This document shows positions 25,466-33,597 of a DNA stretch of 64,000 nucleotides, piece after piece. A program made the position numbers and the translations under genes. Under the pieces are notes generated by a model that ran no database searches, was not told the DNA's origin, and worked only from the letters and a program-made list of their open reading frames with translations. Source of the stretch: CBDANW01 sp965197825 (GTDB lineage Bacteria; Acidobacteriota; Vicinamibacteria; Marinacidobacterales; DATDRI01); the NCBI GenBank assembly GCA_965197825.1, contig CBDANW010000002.1, positions 2,232,001 to 2,296,000 on the forward strand, written 5' to 3'. How positions within the stretch are numbered: position 1 is the stretch's first letter; each line of letters begins with the position of its first letter.

Positions 25466-26509
25466 ATGAACCGTCGTCGCTCGTTTTGGTTCGTCATTCG
25501 CGTCAGCGTGAGCGCCGCGCTCATCGCCTTTTTGTTGTCTCGGCTCGACGTGCGCAACATGGCGCGTTTTCTTTCCGGAGCCGATTGGTTGCTCGTGGCC
25601 CTCACGCTGGTGACGGTGGCCATGGATCGTAGTCTGATGGCAGGCCGTTGGATCGTTTTGTTGGATGGGCTAGGGATCTCCGCACCCCGCGCGCGAGTCG
25701 TGAAGATTTTTTTCCTGAGCACGTTTTTCGGAAGCTTCCTGCCGACCGGGATCGGAGGCGAAGCGATCCGCGCGGTTTCTTTCTCCCGGTTGTCCTCGAA
25801 AGGCGTGGAGTCGATCGCATCCGTGGTGATGGATCGGATCATGGGAATGCTGTCGATGTTGCTGACCGGTCTCGCCGCGCTCATCGTGTTCTATCGGATC
25901 TACCCTCACCCCGCGCTTCTGGCAACGGTGTTGACTCTTTCCGCGGCCGCTTTGGCTGGTCTGGCGTTACTGCTCTCGCCGTCCGTGCACCGGCGGGTTC
26001 TGGCTCGGGTCGGACCCGCGAGCGAGACGGTCGGCGAGCCGGCGGAGGCCGGATGGCGCGCTTCGGCGCGAAGGGCGATCGGGGCCATGGAGCGCTACCG
26101 GAGTCAGCCAAGGCTGCTGGGTCTGGTTCTCTTGATGTCGGTCGGCGTTCAGGTCCTGCGAATCCTGCAGGCTTACCTTCTTTCGGAAGCGATGACGCTC
26201 GGCGCACCCCTGGTCTACTTCTTTTGCTTCGTCCCGCTCATTCTCTTGATCACGATGTTGCCGATTTCGGTGAGCGGATTGGGAACGACTAATCTAGCGT
26301 ATGTGGCGCTTTTCGGAAGTGTGGGGATGGATCCGGACGGCGCTTTCGTTCTGTCGGTACTGATCCTTGCGCTAGGCGTCATCGGGAATCTCCCCGGCGG
26401 CGTCATCTACGCACTGGAGGGTTTCACCGCTAGTGAATCCGCAAGCGGAAAGGAAAACCGAAGGCATGGCGACCTCGAGCGGTCTAGCCTCGTCGAAAGC
26501 GACCGCTGA
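25466..26509 (+). CDS. Lysylphosphatidylglycerol-synthase TM-type (UPF0104) membrane protein
   Basis: ATG at 25466 overlaps nothing and lies 2 bp after the preceding stop. The 347-residue protein has about eight hydrophobic segments; the family's central signature FLPTGIGGEAIRAV is at about residues 90-103 and LLITMLPISVSGLGTTN follows near residue 265. Members of this family (MprF N-terminal part, AglD-like) are lipid flippases or polyprenyl-linked glycosylation factors. In a glycosyltransferase operon it may flip the lipid-linked sugar. Confidence 0.8.
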   Translation: MNRRRSFWFVIRVSVSAALIAFLLSRLDVRNMARFLSGADWLLVALTLVTVAMDRSLMAGRWIVLLDGLGISAPRARVVKIFFLSTFFGSFLPTGIGGEAIRAVSFSRLSSKGVESIASVVMDRIMGMLSMLLTGLAALIVFYRIYPHPALLATVLTLSAAALAGLALLLSPSVHRRVLARVGPASETVGEPAEAGWRASARRAIGAMERYRSQPRLLGLVLLMSVGVQVLRILQAYLLSEAMTLGAPLVYFFCFVPLILLITMLPISVSGLGTTNLAYVALFGSVGMDPDGAFVLSVLILALGVIGNLPGGVIYALEGFTASESASGKENRRHGDLERSSLVESDR

Positions 26510-27572
26510 AACGAAGCCGCAGTCGGAGCGGGTCCGGGTGGCGGTGGTCACCTCCGACGTTCCCTTCGTGGAGGGAGGGCACCGCGTCATTGCCAGGAGT
26601 CTCGCCGGTGAGCTCGAGAGACACGGGTTCCGCGTCGAGATCATTCGCACCGCGCAGAATCGGTTCGGCCGGCAGTTCGCCGCGTACCTTGCCAACTGGC
26701 TGACCGATGTTTCCGAATCGGGGGACGGCGTTCCCATCGATCAGGTGATCTCACTGCGTTATCCCTCTTATGCCGTACGGCACCGGCGCCACGTGTGCTG
26801 GCTCAATCATCGTATGCGCGAGTACTACGATCTCTGGCCGCGCTTCAGGGAACAGCTCTCCTTCAAAGGCAAGCTCAAGGAGCGGACGCGCCGCTGGATG
26901 ATGCATCGCGTGGATCGGTATCTACTCACCCGCAACGTGGCGCGACTCTTCGCTCAGTCCAAGACCGTTCAGGAGCGCCTGATGAAGTGGGGAAAGATCC
27001 CCAGTGAGGTACTCTATCCTCCTCCGCCGCGGCGCGACTATCGCACCGAGTCCTATGACAACGTCATCTTCACGGTCTCCCGCCTCCATCCTCTGAAGCG
27101 CGTGAGCCTGTTGCTGAAGGCGATGAAGCACGTCAAGTCGCAGAGTGTGCGCGTCGTCGTTGCCGGCACGGGAGAAGAAAAGAAGCCGCTCAGGCGGCTC
27201 GCCGGCGAGCTCGGGATCTCGGAACGTGTGCAATTCCTTGGGCGGATCGATGAAGAAACACTCCTTAGTCATTACGCGCGCTGTCGAGCCGTCTTCTTCG
27301 CACCTTTCATGGAAGACTTCGGCTTCGTCACCTTGGAGGCGGGTCGGTCGAAAAAACCCGTCATCACCTGTGTGGACAGCGGCGGTCCCGCGGAGCTAGT
27401 GGCGAACGGAAAGTCGGGTTACGTGTTGCTCCCCGATCCACATTTCATTGCCCGCCAGATCGACGTCTTGGCCGAGAACCAAGATCTAGCAACGAGGATG
27501 GGCGCGATAGCGGAGCAGTCGACGCGCGGCATCACCTGGGAGTCCACGCTATCCAGACTCCTCCTACCATGA
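26466..27572 (+). CDS. Glycosyltransferase family 4
   Basis: ATG at 26466 lies within the end of the preceding gene (44-bp overlap); a GTG at 26433 is the alternative. The 368-residue GT-B enzyme begins with VRVAVVTSDVPFVEGGHRVI and includes donor-domain motifs FTVSRLHPLKRVSLLLKAM, VVAGTGEEKKPL, RVQFLGRIDEETL and APFMEDFGFVTLEAGRSKKP (E(x)7E). Its stop overlaps the next start by 4 bp (ATGA), so the oxidoreductase fragment is coupled to it. Confidence 0.85.
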   Translation: MATSSGLASSKATAETKPQSERVRVAVVTSDVPFVEGGHRVIARSLAGELERHGFRVEIIRTAQNRFGRQFAAYLANWLTDVSESGDGVPIDQVISLRYPSYAVRHRRHVCWLNHRMREYYDLWPRFREQLSFKGKLKERTRRWMMHRVDRYLLTRNVARLFAQSKTVQERLMKWGKIPSEVLYPPPPRRDYRTESYDNVIFTVSRLHPLKRVSLLLKAMKHVKSQSVRVVVAGTGEEKKPLRRLAGELGISERVQFLGRIDEETLLSHYARCRAVFFAPFMEDFGFVTLEAGRSKKPVITCVDSGGPAELVANGKSGYVLLPDPHFIARQIDVLAENQDLATRMGAIAEQSTRGITWESTLSRLLLP

Positions 27573-27918
27573 AGCCGATCGTGATCGCCGTCGCGGGACC
27601 GGCTGGACTGTCGGCAGCTATCCACCTCCGGCGTTCGGACTTTCCCGTGGAAGTCTTCGAGCGCCGCGAGGACGTGGGGGCTCGCTTCATCGGGGAATAC
27701 CAGATCTTGGAAAGCTACAGCCGCGAAGAAGACGCGCGGGACGAGCTCGCTCACATGGGGATCGACGTGAACTTCGAGCTCCGCCCGGCTCATTGGGCCC
27801 GTCTCTTCGACGATCGAGCAAAGGGCTCTTCGGTTTCGAGCGAACGACCCTACGGCTACTTTCTTCGTCGCGGCACCGAAGAAGGGACCCTCGATCGCGG
27901 CCTCGAGGCGCAACTCTA
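27569..27918 (+). pseudogene. Oxidoreductase N-terminal fragment, truncated at an IS256 remnant
   Basis: The frame starts MKPIVIAVAGPAGLSAAIHL, a Rossmann FAD/NAD entry close to geranylgeranyl-reductase-type or other FAD enzymes, though the usual GxGxxG is VAGPAG here, without the first glycine. VEVFERREDVGARF is the expected second strand. Homology ends at about LEAQLYQ; the following residues are the antisense of a transposase gene and the frame closes at 28081. About 70% of the protein is missing. It would have been the fifth gene of the glycan operon. Confidence 0.7.
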
Positions 27919-28969
27919 CCAACGCTTGACGTTTCTCGATACTCTGCGAATGGTTCCGTTGAGATTCTCAATGGCGTTCGTCGTGGCAAGAGACTGGCGA
28001 AGTAAGGCGGGCAGCGCGAGCTTCACGACCGTGAGTGTCTCTTCCATCCCTTCACGAAGGCTTCCGGCAGCTTCGTCGTAGCCGTTTCGCTCGAGCCACG
28101 ACACCAATGCCTGAAGTCGCTTGCGCGCCTTGTCGGCACTCTTGCACTTGTAGGCTTCCTTCATCGTCTGGAGCACGTAGGCGTGACGAGACTTGGGAAG
28201 GTACGAGCGAAGATTCCGGAGTTTATGGATCTGGCACCTTTGGATGACCGCGAGGTCCCCCAAAACGTCGACGAGTGCCTTGCGGATGCCTTTGCCTCCG
28301 TCCACTACGCAGAGAATCGACTCATCGACGCGCAAGCCTTGCTCGAGAAGGTCCTGCAACATCGCGGTGCACACCCGAGAGTTCTCCGTCGAGCCCAGCC
28401 ATATACCCAGGGGCACCTTCGTTCCATCTATTGTGATACCGAGAGTTACGACGACGGTCTGTCCGGCCACCTCAAGGCCATCCAGCATCAGTGCCGCAAG
28501 CTCGAACTCCTCTAGCCGCCGAGACAGGTATTCCTCGAGCTTCTTAGTCGTCTGGCTCACGAGGTGACGGCTGGCGGCACTCTTACTCGTGCCACGAGAC
28601 TTCAACTTGGCCGCGGGTTTGTCCAGACTCGATTCGTAATTTCGGGTCGATACCCCCACCAAGATCTGATTCAACACTCGCTCTGGAAGCGGGTCTTCTT
28701 CGCGGAAGGCTTCGAAGTGTTGGAAGCGACGCCTCCTCGCCCGACTCCGAGCGAACTCGAGGTCGCGACACTTGGATGCGACGACCACCGAAGCTCAGCT
28801 CTCCGTTCGTGCTCCCCCAGTGGTTATGAGTTCGCTCCTTCTCGTGCTTGCCCTTGAGCCCCGCGATCTCCTCGGCGTCCTCTCTGAGCAGTAGGTGCAG
28901 AGCTGTCAGTCCTTGCTCGTACACCCATTCCGTCAGATCCGCCTTCGTGGCCGCGATCCCAGCTATCAT
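27919..28969 (-). pseudogene. IS256-family transposase remnant (frameshifted and 3'-truncated)
   Basis: Two reading frames together encode one transposase: residues from MIAGIAATKADLTEWV to SRPRVRS come from the frame starting at 28969, and HFEAFREEDPLPERV to RRVSRNVKRW from the frame ending at 27916. The switch is near 28730. Motifs of the DDE core are LDGLEVAGQTVVVTLG, CVVDGGKGIRKAL and TTNAIENLNGTIRR. The C-terminus normally runs some 40-50 residues beyond RNVKRW, and the right end with its inverted repeat is missing. Its missing end joins directly to the truncated oxidoreductase, so both partners lost sequence at 27919. Confidence 0.75.
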
Positions 28970-29155
28970 CGGTAGCAGTATCTGACCGACTTGGCCAACT
29001 ACCTTGCCCGTAGGCGAGTGCGAGCCAAAGGAGAAATGAGATTGGGGGGGAAACCACTACTCCGATCACGCAATCGGCTGGATCTGGACCCAAGGATGAT
29101 GCCGGACGGGAGCTCAATGGAGGGTCATGCACGGGCTTGAAAATCGGCTCCGGGG

Positions 29156-30067
29156 ATGCTAAAAAAACCTATGCCTCGGCCCTGGACGAAGGCCTTACTG
29201 CTACTCCTGGTGCTAGGGTTCGTTCCCGCCGTGGTTGCCGCCCAGTCCTTTCCACCCCTGTGGCCCGATGCCGAAGAGATCGAAGCGTTTCTGAAGGACG
29301 CGAAGGTCGTGGATCGGAAGCCCTTGGGCACCGGCATCACCAAACCGGACAAGGTCACGCTCGAGCTGAACGGCAAGACCGGCTACGCGATTTTCAAGAA
29401 GATCAACAAAAAACACGACAACTGGCGTTATGAGATCGCGGCCTACGAGCTGGACAAGCTATTCAACCTCGGCATGGTGCCGCCGACGGTGGAACGTCGC
29501 ATCGGTGGCCGCAAGGGAGACCTTCAGCACTGGGTGACCGGAACGACCATGAAGAGTTTCGAGGAGACGCCGCGTGATTTGGAGGCCTGGCGCCAGCAGG
29601 TGAGCGTGATGTGGCTCTTCGACGATCTGATTGCCAACATTGACCGCCATCTGAACAACGCCATGGTCTCCCCCGAGCACCGTTTGATTCTCATCGACAA
29701 CTCCAGGACGTTTCGCAGCCATCGCGATCTGCTCAACGACTTGGACGCGAATGGAACTGGAACCCACGCTCGATTCTGGAGTGTTCCTTACGACGCGGCC
29801 CGGGTGCGCTATCCGACGAGCTACCCTCACGAGTTCGTCGAGCGGTTCCTCACGGTGAGTGAAAAAGAAATCAAGCAAGCGATCAAACGTTACATCTGGG
29901 GATACGATCAGAAACTCGTGCTGAAGCGTCGCGCCTTGATCCTGGCCCGCCTTGAGGAGATGGACATCGTTCAGCCGGTGGCGAGTCTCAACGTGCGAGG
30001 AGCCACACCGTTCCCACAGCTATCGCGCCAACTGACCCCGCTCCCAGCACCAGTCGGTACGCACTGA
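29156..30067 (+). CDS. Secreted HipA/FAM20-like atypical kinase
   Basis: The 303-residue protein starts with a signal peptide (MLKKPMPRPWTKALLLLLVL, cleavage near AVVAAQS). ATG 29171 is an alternative start. Atypical kinase landmarks follow in order: a lysine strand GYAIFKKINKK, a helix with glutamates EIAAYELDKLFNLGMVPPTV, a catalytic loop DDLIANIDRHLNN and a metal-site strand LILIDNSRTF. Together these are the pattern of the PI4K/FAM20/HipA superfamily, which is normally cytoplasmic in bacteria, so an exported version is unusual. The end overlaps the opposing gene by 80 bp. Activity is not established. Confidence 0.65.
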   Translation: MLKKPMPRPWTKALLLLLVLGFVPAVVAAQSFPPLWPDAEEIEAFLKDAKVVDRKPLGTGITKPDKVTLELNGKTGYAIFKKINKKHDNWRYEIAAYELDKLFNLGMVPPTVERRIGGRKGDLQHWVTGTTMKSFEETPRDLEAWRQQVSVMWLFDDLIANIDRHLNNAMVSPEHRLILIDNSRTFRSHRDLLNDLDANGTGTHARFWSVPYDAARVRYPTSYPHEFVERFLTVSEKEIKQAIKRYIWGYDQKLVLKRRALILARLEEMDIVQPVASLNVRGATPFPQLSRQLTPLPAPVGTH

Positions 30068-30659
30068 CACCCCAGTCACTAAGCCTCGCTCCTCCCCAGC
30101 CCACAAGCCAGGCGAAGCCGCCCATGGCGAGGAGATTACCCGCGCCATACCCACCGAGATAGACCGCCGCGAAAGAAGTGGGCAGAGCCAGCGCCGGGAT
30201 CAATCCGAACAGGTGCGTTGTTCCCGCGAATCCGTGGAGTAGGCCGACCGCGAAGGCGGTGTGAGAATGCCGATGAGTTGCGGTGGATTCCGTAGTTTCG
30301 CCGGGCCGATGGAAATGAATGTGAGCGTGTTCCGCCCCGTCGTGCTCGTGGTGGTGAGAATGAACCCAACGCGACGTGGCCCGGCGAAGTCCCCAAACGC
30401 CCAGGCCGATGAGGACGACACCGACTAAACGTTCACTCCACCAAGCAAAACGTTCCAGATCCAACGCCTGTTGAAAAACGATGAGGAGCCCACCCATGGC
30501 AGCTATTCCAAGGGCATGGCCAAGTCCCCAGCGCAAACCGACTCGCCAGGCGCGACGGTCCTCGGAGATCGAAAGCGGAGTGATGGCGGCCAGATGATCA
30601 GGCCCCGAAAGAGCGTGGAGCGTTCCGGCCACTAAGCCTGCCAACAAGGAAGCGAGCAA
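29988..30659 (-). CDS. Nickel/cobalt transporter-like membrane protein (UreH/NicO type)
   Basis: A 223-residue membrane protein with six hydrophobic segments. Early motif HALSGPDHLAAITPLS and GLRWGLGHALGI correspond to the HxxxxDH and related signatures of UreH/NicO-type Ni/Co transporters. A central cytoplasmic loop is rich in histidine (HSHHHEHDGAEHAHIHFH and later THRHSH), typical of metal-binding loops. The second half repeats GLLHGFAGTTHLFGLIPAL. A likely Ni2+ or Co2+ transporter in the inner membrane; the exact metal is not readable. It converges with the kinase-like gene with an 80-bp overlap. Confidence 0.75.
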   Translation of the reverse strand: MLASLLAGLVAGTLHALSGPDHLAAITPLSISEDRRAWRVGLRWGLGHALGIAAMGGLLIVFQQALDLERFAWWSERLVGVVLIGLGVWGLRRATSRWVHSHHHEHDGAEHAHIHFHRPGETTESTATHRHSHTAFAVGLLHGFAGTTHLFGLIPALALPTSFAAVYLGGYGAGNLLAMGGFAWLVGWGGARLSDWGVSAYRLVLGAGSVGAIAVGTVWLLAR

Positions 30660-30988
30660 TGTCTTTCGTCTCCCGGTGAGGAGTTGCTTGCCCAGGCTAC
30701 TTCAAATCCTGGGTGCAATCAATGAAGCGGAACGCTCAAACGCCGAAGATGGGGCGGACGAGGAGGAATGTTAGCATCGTAATCAGCACGAGCCCGATGA
30801 CGTTGATGAAGGCGCCGGCCTTCACCATCTGCGGGATCGTGAAGTAACCGCTGCCAAAGACGATGGCGTTGGGCGGTGTGGCGGCCGGCATCATGAAGGC
30901 GCACGAAGCTGCCACCGTGGCGGGCACGCAAAGGATCAAAGGCGAATATCCCATCTCGACCGCTGCCGCGCCCACGATGGGAAGAGAC

Positions 30989-32360
30989 GAGCTACCCTCA
31001 GAAGGTGTGGAAATAAAGTAAAGGCGGAGTAACCTTCCGCGTCACGAAACACGGCGTGAAGGGGCCAACGGAAGGAGACACCGCCATGAAGGAAAAGACC
31101 ACAGGACGACGGAGCTCGTCAAGGGTGGCTTGGGAGTCGCTGGAGAAGTGGGCGAGGCTTGAGATCCAGGATTGGGTGCAGGAGCTGATGGTAGCCGAAG
31201 TCACGGAGCTTCTCGGGCGTGAGAAATCGGAGAGACGGAAGCCCGTGGACACAACGGCGGGCTATCGAAATGGATACGGTAAGCCTCGGAAGCTGACGAT
31301 GAGCGTGGGCACAGTGACGGTTCGCCGGCCGAGAGTACGGGACGTGGAGGAGAGGTTCGAAAGTCGAGTGCTTCCGCTGTTCAAGCGTCGGAGCGAAACG
31401 GTGAGCGAGTTGATTCCGGAGCTGTACCTGCATGGACTAGCTCACGGAGATTTCGATCTGTCGCTCCGCGGGCTTCTAGGGGAGGACGCTCCACTTTCTC
31501 CCAGCACGGTGTCGCGGCTGAAACAGAAATGGCAGGGAGAGTACGAGCAGTGGCTAGCTCGCCCACTGGAAGAACTCGAGCTCGTGTACCTGTGGGTAGA
31601 TGGCGTGTACGTGAAGGCCGGCCTTGAGAAGGACAAGGCGGCGGTGCTAGTTGCGGTTGGTGGCCTGTCCGACGGGACGAAAATCGTCCTGACGCTGGAG
31701 GCCGGGCATCGAGAATCCGAAGCGTCATGGTCGTCGCTGCTACGGAGACTGAAGAAGCGCGGTCTGAGATGTCCCCGTTTGGTGATCGGTGACGGTCATC
31801 TCGGCATCTGGGCCGCGACCCGAAACGTATTTCCAGAAGCTGAGGAACAGCGGTGCTGGAACCACCGAATCCTCAACGTACTGGACCGGATTCCGAAAAG
31901 GGACCAGGCGCAGGCCAAGCCGCTGTTGACGGCGATCCCCTACGCCACCAGCCTGCAGGAGTGCGAGACGAAGAAGGCCAAGTTCCAGGATTGGTGCTTG
32001 CGCAAGGGTCTTCCGGGGGCCGCGCACGTGCTCGACGAGGACTGGGAGCGGATGGTCAGCTTTTATTCCTTTCCCAAGCCTCACTGGCAACACCTTCGCA
32101 CGAGCAACGTCGTGGAGTCACCGTTCGCTGCACTGAGATTGAGAACGGATGCGGCCAAAAGGTTCAAGAAAGTCGAGTCCGCCACTGCGACAATCTTCAA
32201 ACTGCTTCTGGTTGCGGAGAAGAATTTTCGCCGGCTCAACGCACCGGAGCTGATGCGAGAGGTTCACCTGGGCGTTCGATTTGAAGATGGAGACAGGGTA
32301 ACGGAGTCGTCGAAGGTTGCTGCTGCCTGAACTTTTTTACACACCTATTGACAAGAGCTC
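30989..32360 (+). mobile_element. Intact IS256-family insertion sequence
   Basis: A 1372-bp element. Left end GAGCTACCCTCAGAAGGTGT and right end (reverse strand) GAGCTCTTGTCAATAGGTGT are imperfect terminal inverted repeats that go on to match roughly through the next 16 bases. Both sides carry the direct repeat GAAGAGAC (30981-30988 and 32361-32368), an 8-bp target duplication normal for IS256 elements. It carries one transposase. Its insertion disrupts the DASS symporter gene on the other strand. Confidence 0.93.
31086..32330 (+). CDS. IS256-family transposase
   Basis: ATG at 31086 with AAGGAG upstream gives 414 residues; an in-frame GTG at 31056 is not needed. DDE motifs: WVDGVYVKAGLEKDKAA (first Asp), RLVIGDGHLGIWAATRNVFP (second Asp) and RTSNVVESPFAALRLRTDAA (Glu). 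The C-terminal helix KRFKKVESATATIFKLL is typical. No frame lesion is visible and the ends are intact, so the element is likely active or recently active. Confidence 0.92.
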   Translation: MKEKTTGRRSSSRVAWESLEKWARLEIQDWVQELMVAEVTELLGREKSERRKPVDTTAGYRNGYGKPRKLTMSVGTVTVRRPRVRDVEERFESRVLPLFKRRSETVSELIPELYLHGLAHGDFDLSLRGLLGEDAPLSPSTVSRLKQKWQGEYEQWLARPLEELELVYLWVDGVYVKAGLEKDKAAVLVAVGGLSDGTKIVLTLEAGHRESEASWSSLLRRLKKRGLRCPRLVIGDGHLGIWAATRNVFPEAEEQRCWNHRILNVLDRIPKRDQAQAKPLLTAIPYATSLQECETKKAKFQDWCLRKGLPGAAHVLDEDWERMVSFYSFPKPHWQHLRTSNVVESPFAALRLRTDAAKRFKKVESATATIFKLLLVAEKNFRRLNAPELMREVHLGVRFEDGDRVTESSKVAAA

Positions 32361-33597
32361 GAAGAGACATGGCGGCGGAAGCGGTGTTGGAGGCAAACTC
32401 CGTTAGGGTGATCAGAAGCAAGACAATGGCAATGACGAAGAGGGGAAGCGGGGCGTCCTGAAGCAGCATGAGATGTTGGCCTACCCACACCGACAGCCCG
32501 CTACTCTCGAACCCGGAAGCAAGAGAGAACCCACCTCCGTAGAGAAGCAGCACTTCCCACGGCAGCTTCGAGGCCGAGGTCCAGTCGAGAACGCGGCCAC
32601 CCGACTCCAAAGGCAGAAGGAACAAGCCGACGGCGTCGGCGCTGGCGATCGTGGAGTCGGTGATGAGGTCACCGGAAGGAAGCCAACCGGTCCACAACGG
32701 GCGGAGTATCCACGCCGCGGCGGTGAGGGCGAAGACGGCGCCGGTTCTCCGCTCACCGACGCTCATCGAGCCCAGTGACCGAAGCTGGTCTTCGATAAGC
32801 TCTCGACCCCCGGGTACTTCGGTGATCTCCAGTGGATAGGCCACGCGGGTCAGCCAGAGCCAGGCCATGGTAATGAACAGGACCACGAAGGGCAGGCCGA
32901 ACGCCAACCAGTGGAGGAAGCTGATGCGAATGCCGTAGTTGTCTTCTAGGACGCCAGCCAAGAGTACGTTGGGCGGCGTTCCGATGAGCGTGCCCACTCC
33001 CCCAATCGACGCCCCATAGGCGATGCCGAGCATGAGCGCGACCCCGAAGTGGAACTGTCCGGGAGACACGTCGATCCCGGATTTCTTCTCTCGAACGGCT
33101 TCGGCCACCTGATGGATAACCGCTAGCCCGATCGGCATCATCATCGCGGCGGTGGCGGTATTGGAGACCCACATCGAGAGGAACGCCGTGGCGCACATGA
33201 AACCCAGGATGAGTCGTGCGGGGTTCGTCCCGACAGCTTTGACGATGTGAAGCGCGATGCGACGATGCAGGTTCCACCGCTGCATGGCCTGCGCCAGCAT
33301 GAAGCCGGCCAGAAACAGGAAGATGAGGTGGTTTGCATAGGAGCGCCGCGGCCTGAGCGGCCGGCGCGAGACCCAATACGGGGAAAAGAACGAGTGGCAG
33401 GAGCGCCTTGGCGGCCAGTGGGATGGCTTCACTGACCCACCAAGAAGCCATCAGCACGGTCACCGCCAGCATCTTGCGAACCGGCTCGGGAATACCCGGG
33501 ATGGGGGAAAAGGCCAGCAGCAAGAATAGAACGGAGCCAACGGCGAGGCCGATACGTTGTCTCGCGACATCGGTGGTCTCTTTTGTTATCGCCCTCC

